From Herpetosiphon giganteus (lineage in GTDB: Bacteria > Chloroflexota > Chloroflexia > Chloroflexales > Herpetosiphonaceae), in the NCBI RefSeq assembly GCF_016907925.1, contig NZ_JAFBCZ010000020.1, forward strand, positions 53,999 to 117,998: 64,000 nt of DNA. Direction: 5' to 3'. This document shows, one piece after another, positions 8,061 through 17,577 of this stretch; positions within the stretch are counted from its first letter, which is position 1; each line of letters begins with the position of its first letter. The translations under genes and the position numbers were made by a program. A model generated the notes under the pieces. The model worked only from the letters and a program-made list of their open reading frames with translations. It was not told where the DNA came from and ran no database searches.

Positions 8061-10442
8061 ATGACCCAGCATCTTTGGCAGGTTGAATGGCTTCAGCAAC
8101 TGTTGCAACAACCACATACGGCCCTCAATCAGCCAGCAATTCAACAGCTTGTAAGCGCCAAGGGCGGCCTAAATTCCTTTCTCCAAGCGCTTTGCCAACA
8201 AGCCTTACAGCCAGATCAACAGCGCTTGCTGCAATTGATTGTGGCCGAACCCCAACGTAGTATTGCCTATTACGCCGATAGTTTGGGCATTCACAGCACC
8301 ACCTATCATCGCCATTTCAAAAAGTTATGTCAACAATTAACTACTCGCTTGAATGATGGGATTGCTGAGAGCCAACCAAGCGCCACCTTCAGCCTGCCAA
8401 TTCCCCCAACCAGCTGTTTGGGCCGCAATAGCGAACAGCAAACGGTTAACCGGCTGTTGTCCAAGGGTCAACGCTTGATCAGCATTCTGGGCTTTGGCGG
8501 AGTTGGCAAAACCCGCTTGGCGCTTGCCATTGCTGAAGAACAGCAGGCCAACTATCGCGATGGCGTGTGTTTTTGTGGGCTAGCCAGCATCAGCCAACCG
8601 CAATTGGTTTTGGCCACAATTGCCGAGGCCTTGGGCGTAGCGATTGGCCCACAACAAACTGCCGAAAAAGCGCTCCAGCAGTTTTTGGCAAGCCGTCACT
8701 TGTTGCTGATTTTGGATAATGTTGAGCATGTAGTTGAAGGCGTGACCGCAATTGGCCAGTTGTTGCGCGCAGCAGCCCAGTTGCAAATTGTGGCCACCAG
8801 CCGCGTGCCGCTCAATTTGTATGGCGAATATATGCTGCAACTTCAGCCCTTGGCCGTACCAACCAAACCAATCGCAAGCGAAGATTTGGCTGAAACGCCA
8901 GCGATTGCGCTATTTCTGGAGCGTGCCCAGAGCCATGCTGCCGCACTGCAACCAGATGCAGCAACCCTTGAAGCGATTCGCCAAATTTGCAGCCAACTTG
9001 AGGGCCTGCCCTTGGCGCTCGAATTAGCTGCTGCCCATACCCGCGTGCTCTCGCCGCAACGCTTGGCCCAACAATTAACCAACCATGTGCTTGGGCTAAA
9101 AACCAGCATTCGCGATTTGCCCGAACGCCAACGCAGCCTGCGCAACCTCATTAGTTGGAGCCTCGATCTGCTTGAGCCAAGCCAGCAACAAGCGCTGCAT
9201 GCTTTGGCAATTTGGCCCGCTGGTTGGACGATCAGCAGTGCCAGCTTTGCGCTTAATCTGGCAGAAACAGACCCTGCGCTGTATGAGATTTTGGGTAATT
9301 TGGTTGATCATCATTTGATTATGCAAGTGCCGCAGACTGAGCGCTGGGTGTTGCACCCATTTGTACGCGATTATGTGCTCGAACAATTAGCAAGCGACCA
9401 ACAGCAACAGTTGGCGCAGCAGCATTTAGCTTGGGCCAGCCAACTCAGCGAGGCCTTTAATCAACATTTTGCTAGCGATCAACAACATTGGCTCGATCTC
9501 TTTGAAGCCGAGCACGATAATTTGCGCGCGGCACTTGCCTGGGCCAGCAGCAATCAGTATCCAATTGCAGCATTAAATATTGCGGTCAATAGCTGGCGCT
9601 TTTGGTGGGCACGCAACTATTTCCACGAAGGCCAACAATGGCTTGATCAAGCTCTCGCCCAAGCCACTAGCCAAGCCCAAACGCTTGAGCCAACCCTGCA
9701 TTCGCGAGCATTAAACGCCTGTGGCGCAATGGCCTGGAGTCGTGGCGATATTGCTGCGGCCCAAGCCAGCTTTAGCCAAAGCCTTGCGCTCTACGATGCC
9801 AACAATAACCCCATTGGCGCAGCCATGGTGCGCAACAACTTAGCACTCGTGGCGATCAAACAACAAGCCTATAGCCAAGCCGAAGCCTTATTTGAATTAA
9901 ATGCCGCCGTCTTTGGCCCCAATCCAGAGCAAGCTGCCAACTATGCAGCAACCTTGAGCAACTTATCGATGCTAGCTCGCTATCGGGGCGATTTGCAACG
10001 GGCCTATGATCTGGCCCAGCAAACCCTCAGCTTGCGCCAACAGCTCAATAACCAGTGGGCTAGCGCAACCTCACTCACCAATCTTGGGGCAATTAGCCTG
10101 CAACGCGGCGAATATCAGCAAGCCCAAGCCTACTATCAACAGAGCTTGCAGGCCTTACAACAGCTTGGCGAGCGTGAAAGTATTGCCGAATGTTTGGAGG
10201 GCATGGCGATTTTGGCAATTCAGGCGGGCAATTATCAGCTTGGCGCACAACGCTTAATTGTGGTTGAACAGCTACGCGAATCGATTGGCGCGCCACGCTC
10301 CGAGCCAGAACAAGCCTTGTTGGCTCCATGGATTGCCCAGCTTGAACAACACTTGGACGCAAGTGCCTATCAACACCTCAAGCAGCAAACCAGCCTTGAT
10401 TTGCTCAAACCCATGATTGAACAAGCGCTCGACGAGGGATGA
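8061..10442 (+). CDS. STAND-type ATPase regulator with TPR repeats
   Basis: 793 residues from ATG 8061 (GAGGAG 8 nt upstream). A short helix-turn-helix-like region lies near residues 67-92 (SIAYYADSLGIHSTTYHRHFKKL). An NB-ARC/STAND NTPase follows: Walker A GFGGVGKT at 144-151, Walker B LLLILDN at 214-220, and the sensor ATSRVPL. The C-terminal third is a run of TPR motifs (for example AYYQQSLQALQQLGE). The AfsR/MalT-like design suggests a signal-sensing transcription regulator whose ligand binds the TPRs. It faces away from the lipase gene, which may be a target. The HTH assignment is less certain than the ATPase. Confidence 0.85.
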   Translation: MTQHLWQVEWLQQLLQQPHTALNQPAIQQLVSAKGGLNSFLQALCQQALQPDQQRLLQLIVAEPQRSIAYYADSLGIHSTTYHRHFKKLCQQLTTRLNDGIAESQPSATFSLPIPPTSCLGRNSEQQTVNRLLSKGQRLISILGFGGVGKTRLALAIAEEQQANYRDGVCFCGLASISQPQLVLATIAEALGVAIGPQQTAEKALQQFLASRHLLLILDNVEHVVEGVTAIGQLLRAAAQLQIVATSRVPLNLYGEYMLQLQPLAVPTKPIASEDLAETPAIALFLERAQSHAAALQPDAATLEAIRQICSQLEGLPLALELAAAHTRVLSPQRLAQQLTNHVLGLKTSIRDLPERQRSLRNLISWSLDLLEPSQQQALHALAIWPAGWTISSASFALNLAETDPALYEILGNLVDHHLIMQVPQTERWVLHPFVRDYVLEQLASDQQQQLAQQHLAWASQLSEAFNQHFASDQQHWLDLFEAEHDNLRAALAWASSNQYPIAALNIAVNSWRFWWARNYFHEGQQWLDQALAQATSQAQTLEPTLHSRALNACGAMAWSRGDIAAAQASFSQSLALYDANNNPIGAAMVRNNLALVAIKQQAYSQAEALFELNAAVFGPNPEQAANYAATLSNLSMLARYRGDLQRAYDLAQQTLSLRQQLNNQWASATSLTNLGAISLQRGEYQQAQAYYQQSLQALQQLGERESIAECLEGMAILAIQAGNYQLGAQRLIVVEQLRESIGAPRSEPEQALLAPWIAQLEQHLDASAYQHLKQQTSLDLLKPMIEQALDEG

Positions 10443-10745
10443 AAGAACATACAGCATAGAGCAAAAGTCAAAAATCAGAAATCAGAAATTAAAAGTCAAA
10501 ATAGATGTCAAGGATGGGAGGCTTTTGGCTATAGGCTATTGGCTATCGGGGAGCAGAACCATAATCAAATAAATCTGTGGCGAAAAAACTTAACCTTCGC
10601 GTTCTTCGTGCGCTTCGCGGTTTCAACGGCTTAATTTTTAACGCAGAGGCGCAGAGCATATCAGGCTATCGGCGGTTGGCTATCGGGGAGCAGAACCATA
10701 ATCAAAACAATCTGTGGCGAAAAAGGGTTTAATTGTTGAGGGCTG
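10443..10745. repeat. Intergenic composite repeat cluster
   Basis: No gene seen up to 10979. Contains AGTCAAAAATCAGAAATC-type runs, GGCTATTGGCTATCGG repeats, and a ~70-bp unit (CTTAACCTTCGCGTTCTTCG ... GGTTTCAACGGCTTAATTTT ... ACGCAGAGGCGCAGAG) that recurs nearly unchanged near 12480, 13230 and 13380. The remaining bases to 10979 hold the 5' region of the metalloprotease. Confidence 0.7.
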
Positions 10746-10933
10746 AGGATCAGTTGCTCCTTCTGGACTTATAGCCCAAAGCCAAGAGGCTATACCCACA
10801 TTTGATTGACGATTAGAATTATTGTTGTTATACTTGCCTAGAGAGAGATTGCAGCTTCCCATTCTATCCTCTTATCTCAACCCTAACACTACAATAAATT
10901 CATTCACAACCCAGCAGTTTGGCCTTGGTCTCT

Positions 10934-10956
10934 TGCGAGATCCTTGTGATCTCGCA
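10934..10956 (+). promoter_or_regulatory. Hairpin in the 5' region of the metalloprotease gene
   Basis: TGCGAGATC and GATCTCGCA form a perfect 9-bp stem around CTTGT, ending 13 bp before the GGAGGA ribosome site. It could be an operator or an mRNA structure; position is the only evidence. Confidence 0.4.
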
Positions 10957-10979
10957 GTATTCCAATTACGGAGGATAGG

Positions 10980-11573
10980 ATGATCATTCGTTCGATCTGG
11001 AAGCATATGCTGGTTTTTCTTCTTTTAGCCCTCTTCTTTAGTTGGAACACTCGGCCTGTTAATGCTGTTATCAATAACAATGGTAGTGGTTTTTGTTGGC
11101 AAAGTGGGGCTGCATGGCCGTCAAATAGTGTTAGCTATAAAATAGATCCTACTATTCCAGCCAGCTGGACGACAAATATCAATACATCCGCAACAACTTG
11201 GACAAATATAGGTTCAAGCTCATTTACATTGAGTAATAATTCATCATCAGCAAATGTTATTAGCAAAGGCAGCCTTGCTAATCCAAGCCATATTGCGTTA
11301 GCCTCAATCTATGCTTCTCCGACAACAATAAACAAAGTACTTGTTGTTTTTGATCAGACTGACTCATTCACAACGATACTACCCGCATCGCCAGAAAGTC
11401 ATTGGATAACCGAAATTATGACCCATGAATTTGGTCATTGGTTTAATCTAAGGGACAATTATAGTTCCATGTGCAGGAGCGTTACAATGTATGGGACATT
11501 TGAATCAGGCGAATCCTATCGAGCTTCACTTACTTCATATGATATTAATGGGGCTGCATGGCAGTATCCATAG
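10980..11573 (+). CDS. Secreted zinc metalloprotease (matrixin/snapalysin-like)
   Basis: 197 residues with a signal peptide (residues 1-29, ending PVNA). The zinc site is HEFGHWFNLRD at residues 149-159: His149 and His153 with catalytic Glu150, and Asp159 in place of the third His, as in snapalysins. Asn156 replaces the usual Gly. A Met-turn candidate is Met170 in SVTMYG. The Ser/Thr/Asn-rich middle part is typical of secreted proteins. GGAGGA sits 4 nt before the ATG. The next secreted protein follows after 54 bp and may be its partner. Confidence 0.8.
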   Translation: MIIRSIWKHMLVFLLLALFFSWNTRPVNAVINNNGSGFCWQSGAAWPSNSVSYKIDPTIPASWTTNINTSATTWTNIGSSSFTLSNNSSSANVISKGSLANPSHIALASIYASPTTINKVLVVFDQTDSFTTILPASPESHWITEIMTHEFGHWFNLRDNYSSMCRSVTMYGTFESGESYRASLTSYDINGAAWQYP

Positions 11574-11627
11574 GCTTATTTTTAGCAGCCTATATGCTAA
11601 TTAATTCCATATAAGGAGCTGTGACAA

Positions 11628-12317
11628 ATGTGGTATAAAACTAAGCTAATCCGGCGACTTTTCGTGGTGATTCCTTTAATTGCGCTTGGAATCATACTGC
11701 TATCGACCCGTGCTTCATCAAATACCCTTGATACAAACATAGCTATGCTTGAAGAACGAGAGCCGATTGTTATCTCAAGTTATGCAGCCATGGAGTTTAA
11801 AAGTCTTGAAGACCTGATTAAACAATCAGATCTGATTGTTCATGGGGCGGTATCTACGGCTAACCCATCGCGCTGGAATACGCCTGATGGAACATTACCA
11901 AATACTGTGACTCTTGATACTATTTCTGCTGACTTTATTATTTATACCGACATGGTTTTTGAGCCAAAAACCGTCTTAAAGGGAAATTCATCAAACGATC
12001 AACTGATCGTTCGAATATTTGGGGGCAGCGTTGGGAAAGATCAGATGACGATTGATGCAGAGGAGCTTAAGCCTGGTACAGAATATGTCATCTTTCTGGC
12101 AAAAGATACAGGCTCAACTGCTCAATTAGGGCCTGAGCACTACTTAGTTTTCGGTTCAACCCAAGGTATCTATGAGATCACCGAAGGTCGCGTTGTTGCG
12201 CAAACAGCATTACGAGGCGAACAACAACGAACTGATCCTGCCCAATTAAGAGACGATAAAGCCTTAGCTGGACTGTCTATGGATGAACTCATTCGTCAAA
12301 TCGATCAAGCAAAATAG
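11628..12317 (+). CDS. Hypothetical secreted or membrane-anchored protein
   Basis: 229 residues beginning with a basic stretch and one hydrophobic helix (RLFVVIPLIALGIILLS), either a signal peptide or an anchor. The rest is beta-rich: LEDLIKQSDLIVHGAVS, LIVRIFGGSVG, LKPGTEYVIFLAKD. This series resembles a small family of exported proteins of unknown function with a SDxIVxGxV opening. The gene is co-oriented with, and 54 bp after, the metalloprotease and has AAGGAG upstream. It might be an inhibitor, chaperone or substrate of that enzyme, but this rests only on position. Confidence 0.6.
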   Translation: MWYKTKLIRRLFVVIPLIALGIILLSTRASSNTLDTNIAMLEEREPIVISSYAAMEFKSLEDLIKQSDLIVHGAVSTANPSRWNTPDGTLPNTVTLDTISADFIIYTDMVFEPKTVLKGNSSNDQLIVRIFGGSVGKDQMTIDAEELKPGTEYVIFLAKDTGSTAQLGPEHYLVFGSTQGIYEITEGRVVAQTALRGEQQRTDPAQLRDDKALAGLSMDELIRQIDQAK

Positions 12318-12689
12318 GATCAGGGTAATGGCAGAAGGCAGAAAAGCAGAGAACAGAGAACAAGTCAAAAGTCAAAAGTCAGAAGTCAAAAATCAAATAG
12401 ATGTCAGGGATGGGAGGCTATTGGCTATTGGCAATCGGAACATGCTTCGTGAAATTCGTGGAATTCGTGGCTAACAAACTTAACCTTCGCGCTCTTCGTG
12501 CGCTTCGCGGTTTCAACGGCTAAATTTTTAACGCAAAGGCGCAGAGGATGTGAGGCTATGGGCTGTGGGCTATCGGAACATGCTTCGTGCAATTCGTGGA
12601 ATTCGTGGCTAACAAACTTAATCTTCGCGATCTTCGCGATCTTCGCGTGCTTCGCGGTTTCGTCCTTCGTGCGCTTCGTGAATCAATCT
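12318..12689. repeat. Intergenic composite repeat cluster
   Basis: No gene seen. Carries GTCAAAAGTCAAAAGTCAGA, ATTCGTGGAATTCGTGGC, the ~70-bp CTTCG/TTTTAACGC unit and a run of CTTCGCGAT/CTTCGTG units. Short open frames here translate to low-complexity peptides and are not credible genes. Confidence 0.7.
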
Positions 12690-13127
12690 TCAAGACAATC
12701 GATTACCCTTTTTCGATTCCATCCTTGCTGCAAACGCTTGTAAATAGTCATTCAGTTGATAATCAAGCGTATAGCCACGCCGCATTGAGCCGTCAATAAT
12801 CCGCATCGCAAATTCTTCAGGATCAAAGGGAATCACCAAGTATTCAGTATAAAACACCGAAGGCTCGACGTAAGAACTATATACCCGTTCTTTATGTCTG
12901 CCACGGTCTAGGAGCATATAGATATTCAAGCCTCGGTGTTGATCAGCGGTAAGCGTTAATGGCGTATGGCCCATATACCAAATTATAATTTGCACCTGCT
13001 GTGGCTGATCAATGGCGGGAACTGCATCAAGCAGCACCAATTCAGCGCCTAAAAGCGAACAAACTTCTTGGATAGCCTCGATTAATTGAGGCTCGCGTGA
13101 GCCATACAAGCCAATATGTAAACTCAT
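12690..13127 (-). CDS. Hypothetical protein
   Basis: 145 residues from ATG 13127, chosen for TTGGAG 6-7 nt upstream. The N-terminus MSLHIGLYGSREPQLIEAIQEVCSLLGAELVLLD has the strand-helix-strand pattern of a Rossmann-like or receiver-like fold, but no phosphorylation-site Asp is evident. The gene is isolated between two repeat clusters. No family recognised. Confidence 0.5.
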   Translation of the reverse strand: MSLHIGLYGSREPQLIEAIQEVCSLLGAELVLLDAVPAIDQPQQVQIIIWYMGHTPLTLTADQHRGLNIYMLLDRGRHKERVYSSYVEPSVFYTEYLVIPFDPEEFAMRIIDGSMRRGYTLDYQLNDYLQAFAARMESKKGNRLS

Positions 13128-13531
13128 TGATGGCTCCAAAGTCAAAAATCAAATAGATGTCAGGGATGCGAGGCTATTGGCTATTGGCAATCGGAACATG
13201 CTTCGTGCAATTCGTGGAATTCGTGGCTAACAAACTTAACCTTCGCGTTCTTCGTGCGCTTCGCGGTTTCAACGGCTAAATTTTTAACGCAAAGGCGCAG
13301 AGGATGTGAGGCTATTGGCTGCTGGCTGTTGGCTATCGGAACATGCTTCGTGAAATTCGTGAAATTCGTGGCTAACAAACTTAACCTTCGCGTTCTTCGT
13401 GCGCTTCGCGGTTTCAACGGCTAAATTTTTAACGCAAAGGCGCAGAGGATGCGAGGCTTTTGGCTAACGGAATATGGTTGTGGTAACTCAAACATTCCGC
13501 TAGCCCATAGCCTACAGCCAATAGCCTTCTT
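13128..13531. repeat. Intergenic composite repeat cluster with duplicated units
   Basis: Two nearly identical ~140-bp blocks (from about 13190 and 13340) each run: GGAACATGCTTCGTG, ATTCGTGGC-type units, the CTTCG...TTTTTAACGC unit, then GGCGCAGAGGATG. A third copy of the block is at 12435-12560. No gene seen. Confidence 0.75.
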
Positions 13532-14587
13532 TTAGCGCGGCGCATCGGCCAAGACAAAAATATCCAAATCGCGGTCGCTGTTGATCAATTTGGTCAGCAA
13601 CGAACCGCCGCGCAGCTCATCCCAGCGTGAGCGCACAGGCCGCCCAATAAAGATGCCAGTTGCATGCTGCTCGTGCGCCACTTGGAGCATCGCCGCTGCC
13701 ACATCTTTCTCCTCGATAATCACCACCTCGTGGCACAACTCTTCTGCATAATCGAGGTGTTCGCGGGCCGCCAAACGATAGCCACTTGAGCCACCACCAG
13801 GCGGGCGAATATGCACCCCAATCAGCAATGCGCCCATGCCATAGGCCAAATCGGCGGCCCGTTGCAACAAATACATGGCACTAGGATTGAAGCCAATGCC
13901 CACCAGCCAGCGCGGACGTTCGGCGCTATCGCTCAATGGGCGGCGAATTTCGAGCAAGGCGTGGGTTGCAGCGCGCAGTTGATTCAACACATCGAGCCGC
14001 AGCGAGGTGCTACGCGCTTGCTCTGCTTCTGGAGGAGCCAGCAAAATCCCTTCATCGAGTTGGCGAATAATATCAATTGGCTCAGGATCGATCAGCACCA
14101 ACTCGCTGGCTTGCTCCAAGGCCGTTTCAGGAATAATCGGCGTTGGCGTAATGTCAGTCAAACGGGTAAAAATAGGCGCAATCGTGGTCAAATTATAGGC
14201 ATAAATCGTTGACCAAACTGCAATTCCGGCCATGCGCAATTGCTCGACCAGCTTCAACGGCTCAATTGGCTGATCTGGCAAGCCATGTTGATGCGCTAAG
14301 TTGCCAAGCACAATAATTTGGGGTGGATCACGCAGAATCGTTTCGAGATCGAGCGCTTCAATCCGTTGATTGTTTTGGCGCTCGTAGATTAAAGGTAAAG
14401 GCCGCAAACCACGGGCAAAATCGCATAAATAATCGCTTGAAGCATTAAAGGCAATCCCAACATCATAGCCTTGGGCTGCCAACAGTTGGGCATCGGCCAT
14501 CAACCGACGGGTGCAGCCAATGCCTGGCGCTAAGCTCAAATAAATGCGATGTTCGCCATAACGGTGTGAAGCGGATTCAGATCGCAT
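13532..14587 (-). CDS. KdpD N-terminal-like / Usp protein with degenerate P-loop
   Basis: 351 residues. Residues 10-215 follow the KdpD sensor domain: RIYLSLAPGIGCTRRLMADAQLLAAQGYDVGIAF, RDPPQIIVLGNLAHQHGL, AGIAVWSTI, and a C-terminal ARSTSLRLDVLNQLRAATHALLE. The P-loop lysine of the KdpD GxGKT motif is Cys, so normal ATP binding is doubtful. Residues 225-351 are a universal-stress-like domain (RWLVGIGFNPSAMYLLQRAADLA...IFIGRPVRSRWDELRGGSLLTKLI). There is no histidine kinase domain and no kdp gene nearby. It is the last gene of the leftward membrane-protein cluster. Confidence 0.75.
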   Translation of the reverse strand: MRSESASHRYGEHRIYLSLAPGIGCTRRLMADAQLLAAQGYDVGIAFNASSDYLCDFARGLRPLPLIYERQNNQRIEALDLETILRDPPQIIVLGNLAHQHGLPDQPIEPLKLVEQLRMAGIAVWSTIYAYNLTTIAPIFTRLTDITPTPIIPETALEQASELVLIDPEPIDIIRQLDEGILLAPPEAEQARSTSLRLDVLNQLRAATHALLEIRRPLSDSAERPRWLVGIGFNPSAMYLLQRAADLAYGMGALLIGVHIRPPGGGSSGYRLAAREHLDYAEELCHEVVIIEEKDVAAAMLQVAHEQHATGIFIGRPVRSRWDELRGGSLLTKLINSDRDLDIFVLADAPR

Positions 14588-14631
14588 GGAGACCTCATTG
14601 CATAGATTGAGCTTTAATTATACCTGTAACG

Positions 14632-15144
14632 TCAATCGCGTGCCAAAAGCATCTCTGGCAAAACTCGGACCACAATTGGCCGCCCGCGTAAATCGCGCTG
14701 AGCATAGAACAAAGCTCGTCCTGCTTCAAGTTGCTCAACATTCTTGGAAAGTTTGGGGTTAGCAAGCCCAAAGCCAATTAAAAAGGCCCCAAAAAAGATC
14801 GTAAAGGCTCCACCAAAAATATAGGCACAAGCATAGGCAATCACTGCCCAAATCAACCATGCCAAGATAGGCAAGGGCTTGAGCGCTGGCAGCAGTTTAA
14901 AATCGCGGGCGGTTTCGGCCTTTAGCAAGCGTTCGCGTAATTTACGCCAATGGATCTTAATTTGATAAAAATAAATTGCGACTGGAATCACAATACTTAT
15001 CCCGAGCATGCCCGCTAAATCTGCAAACTTAAAGCCAATTTGGCGAATTTCAAAGCCAAGAAACAGCACGCCTAAGCCAAGCAAGATGCCGCCAGCGATG
15101 CAGAGCCAACGCCCGACTTGGCGTAATTGTTCAGTTAAGCGCAT
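14632..15144 (-). CDS. Small integral membrane protein of unknown function
   Basis: 170 residues with two pairs of hydrophobic helices (residues 12-33 and 40-62; 92-110 and 112-130) separated by a basic loop HWRKLRERLLKAETARDFKLL. The C-terminal 40 residues are soluble. Starts 9 bp after the stop of the 804-residue DUF2298 protein with TAGGAG as ribosome site, so it is in that operon. No family recognised. Confidence 0.6.
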   Translation of the reverse strand: MRLTEQLRQVGRWLCIAGGILLGLGVLFLGFEIRQIGFKFADLAGMLGISIVIPVAIYFYQIKIHWRKLRERLLKAETARDFKLLPALKPLPILAWLIWAVIAYACAYIFGGAFTIFFGAFLIGFGLANPKLSKNVEQLEAGRALFYAQRDLRGRPIVVRVLPEMLLARD

Positions 15145-15153
15145 TCCATGCTC

Positions 15154-17568
15154 CTAGGGTTGTACCTGATAAATAATCCAGCCATCGGCTTCGTAGACTT
15201 TGGTCGCTGCTTGTTCGAGCAAGCCGATATTGGCTTGGGGATAGGCTCGTTGCTCATTCGGCCCCCAAACCACATAATTAACTTTTTGGCGAGTCAGCAC
15301 TTCGCGGAGTTGATTTAGATCGGTTGCATTATAAATCGCATTCAGATCGCCTTGGCGCTGCGCCACTTGCTGATTGGCATCGGGCTGCTTACTGCGCCAC
15401 AAGCCTTCGTGAGAACCAGGCCACGCCAAAAGGGTTGGCCGAGCGCTCAAGGTCGCCAATTCGCCGCCATCTTGATAACTACTGCCAGGCGCGTTTGCCA
15501 AAATGCTGGTGCGCGGTGTGTTGGCTTCAAGCCAAGCTGCGGCCTTGCGAATTGGCTCTGAAAAGTGTTGGGAACTTTCAATCCCATCAAGCTTCGCGCC
15601 GCTCGCATCCCACGAGGGCGAGGTTCGCGGGTTAATCACTGAAATTGGGTAGACCAAGCCGCCAGCCAACAAAAGCCCAAACAATGGCAACCAAATGCCA
15701 TTCGTCCAGCGTCGCCATTGGCCATTGCTCAACAAGCCCCAAATACTAGCAGTCGCAGTAATCCCCAACAGCATCCAAGCTTGATAATAGACCTTGAAAA
15801 CCGTGTTCATGCGATTATCAAAAATGTCGCGCAGATACAGAAAATCGACAACCACAATCAATAAGGCTGCCAAGCCAACCACAATCAAGCTAAAGTTTTG
15901 CACATCGCGCTGGTTGCGTTGCCACGCTGTTTGCCAACAGATCACGGCAATTGGCAAAAATACAACCGCTGGAATGCCTGCGATCAAGCCAATCAGCAGC
16001 ACCACCCCAATCACTGCCCATTGTTGCCATGCGTTGACCATGCTGGTTAGCCAGGCAACGATTGGCACCAAGAACAAACCAAAAATGATCAGCAAATCAG
16101 TCCAGCCTGAATGATCACGGGCTGGAGCCATAATTTTGCCCAAACTGTTGATAATTGGGATGTTGACGAAGGGTTCAGGAATCGTATCGCGGCCAGCAAA
16201 CGAGGTAAACGTGAGCAAGAATGGCATATACAGCAAAACCGCTGCTAGCACCACCAAGCCAACTTGACCAGCCACATGCAACCAGTCGCGGCGCGTTGGT
16301 TGCGGCGTATGACTCCGCCACAAGTTGACCAAGCCCAAGGCATACAACACACCAAAGGTTGGCGCATCCCATGAATTAGCAGCGTACAAGCCGCCAATCA
16401 CCAAGCCAGCCATGGCCAATTCAAGCCAATCGTGCTTGGGGAAGCGCAACATTGCAGGCCGCACAAACAGCGCTAGTGCCAAGGCAATTGCCAAAAGCGT
16501 CAGCGGAATCGCGAGTACATGCGGGTGCATATCGGCCAAATAGAAGCTGAAGAAGGGAAATTCGGTGATAATCTCACGCTGAAACATCCCCATGCGTTGC
16601 TGGTTATCAACGATGATCGTCGTTTCTTCGCTATCATCGTAGATCACCCGTGATGGCCACCAAGCATTAAATTTCTCGCCCATTGGTGGCAAGGTCGAGC
16701 TTTTAGACTCGCTTGGGTTATCCGATTTGAGCGTTGCAGGATCGACGCTAGCAGGTTCGATGCCTTGCAGCGATTGCCACAGCACCGAAACTCGTTGGCT
16801 ATCGGTGAGCTTATTAACTTCCCCATAATTGATGATCGTTTGCAAGGCCCCCATTTGGTTGCCTACCACCAGCACCAACACACAGCCAAGCAAGCCCAGT
16901 GCGCCAATTCCAACCAAGCGCAAACGCGATAGCACATAATCGTGCCACCACAAACGCACCATTGTTGTGACTAAACCAGCCACCCCAACGCTGGCCAAGG
17001 CCATAATCGTGGCCAAGCCAAGATTGAAGGTTTCGCCAAGCGTCGCGCCGCTGAGCACGCTCAAAACGCTGATCAGCACATAGCCAAAATAGTAATAATT
17101 AACGCTAAATCCCGCCAACCATAAATCGCTTGGTGGATAGCTGGAGCTATTCAACACGGCGCTAAATAGCATCGCTTCCATCGGTTTTTCGGTGTAATGA
17201 ATCCCTGAACCATAATACCCATGCAAACGCAACTGAATACCTAGCCAGAAAACCAGCCCAAACAACAGCTCGTAGGCCACCCATTCAGGCCAATGTTGGC
17301 GAATTACCGCCAGCATGCGCGCTTTATCAAAGGGCTTTTGCACAAACCAGCTCAGCGTGCCAAGACCGATTAGGCCCAAGCCAACCGTCACGCCATCGAA
17401 GCCGGAAAGATTGAGCATCGCGCCCATCCAAGCCAGCCATGCAACAACCAACAGGCCCAGCGCCTTGCTCCACGCCAAGCCCCGCCCTGGCAAATGGCCA
17501 AACACGCGCATACTCAGCGGCAGCGCGAGAATTCCGATTAAAACGATGCTTAACCACCAAGCAATCAT
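15154..17568 (-). CDS. DUF2298 (YYY domain) membrane protein
   Basis: 804 residues, about 14-16 membrane helices. The diagnostic YYY signature appears near residue 130: HYTEKPMEAMLFSAVL, then PPSDLWLAGFSVNYYYFGY. A second family signature, ITEFPFFSFYLADMHPHVLAIPLTLL, lies around residue 345. These are proposed GT-C-like membrane enzymes of Chloroflexi and Archaea acting on polyprenyl-linked sugars, but no reaction has been shown that I know of. It starts 9 bp after the giant paralogous gene, and is surely co-transcribed with it. Confidence 0.85.
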   Translation of the reverse strand: MIAWWLSIVLIGILALPLSMRVFGHLPGRGLAWSKALGLLVVAWLAWMGAMLNLSGFDGVTVGLGLIGLGTLSWFVQKPFDKARMLAVIRQHWPEWVAYELLFGLVFWLGIQLRLHGYYGSGIHYTEKPMEAMLFSAVLNSSSYPPSDLWLAGFSVNYYYFGYVLISVLSVLSGATLGETFNLGLATIMALASVGVAGLVTTMVRLWWHDYVLSRLRLVGIGALGLLGCVLVLVVGNQMGALQTIINYGEVNKLTDSQRVSVLWQSLQGIEPASVDPATLKSDNPSESKSSTLPPMGEKFNAWWPSRVIYDDSEETTIIVDNQQRMGMFQREIITEFPFFSFYLADMHPHVLAIPLTLLAIALALALFVRPAMLRFPKHDWLELAMAGLVIGGLYAANSWDAPTFGVLYALGLVNLWRSHTPQPTRRDWLHVAGQVGLVVLAAVLLYMPFLLTFTSFAGRDTIPEPFVNIPIINSLGKIMAPARDHSGWTDLLIIFGLFLVPIVAWLTSMVNAWQQWAVIGVVLLIGLIAGIPAVVFLPIAVICWQTAWQRNQRDVQNFSLIVVGLAALLIVVVDFLYLRDIFDNRMNTVFKVYYQAWMLLGITATASIWGLLSNGQWRRWTNGIWLPLFGLLLAGGLVYPISVINPRTSPSWDASGAKLDGIESSQHFSEPIRKAAAWLEANTPRTSILANAPGSSYQDGGELATLSARPTLLAWPGSHEGLWRSKQPDANQQVAQRQGDLNAIYNATDLNQLREVLTRQKVNYVVWGPNEQRAYPQANIGLLEQAATKVYEADGWIIYQVQP

Positions 17569-17577
17569 AACAACTCA

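Noticed and set aside
12587..12799. Peptide with LRDLRDLRVLRG repeats
   Set aside because: It is generated by the nine-base spaced CTTCGCG/CTTCGTG repeats and not by a coding gene.
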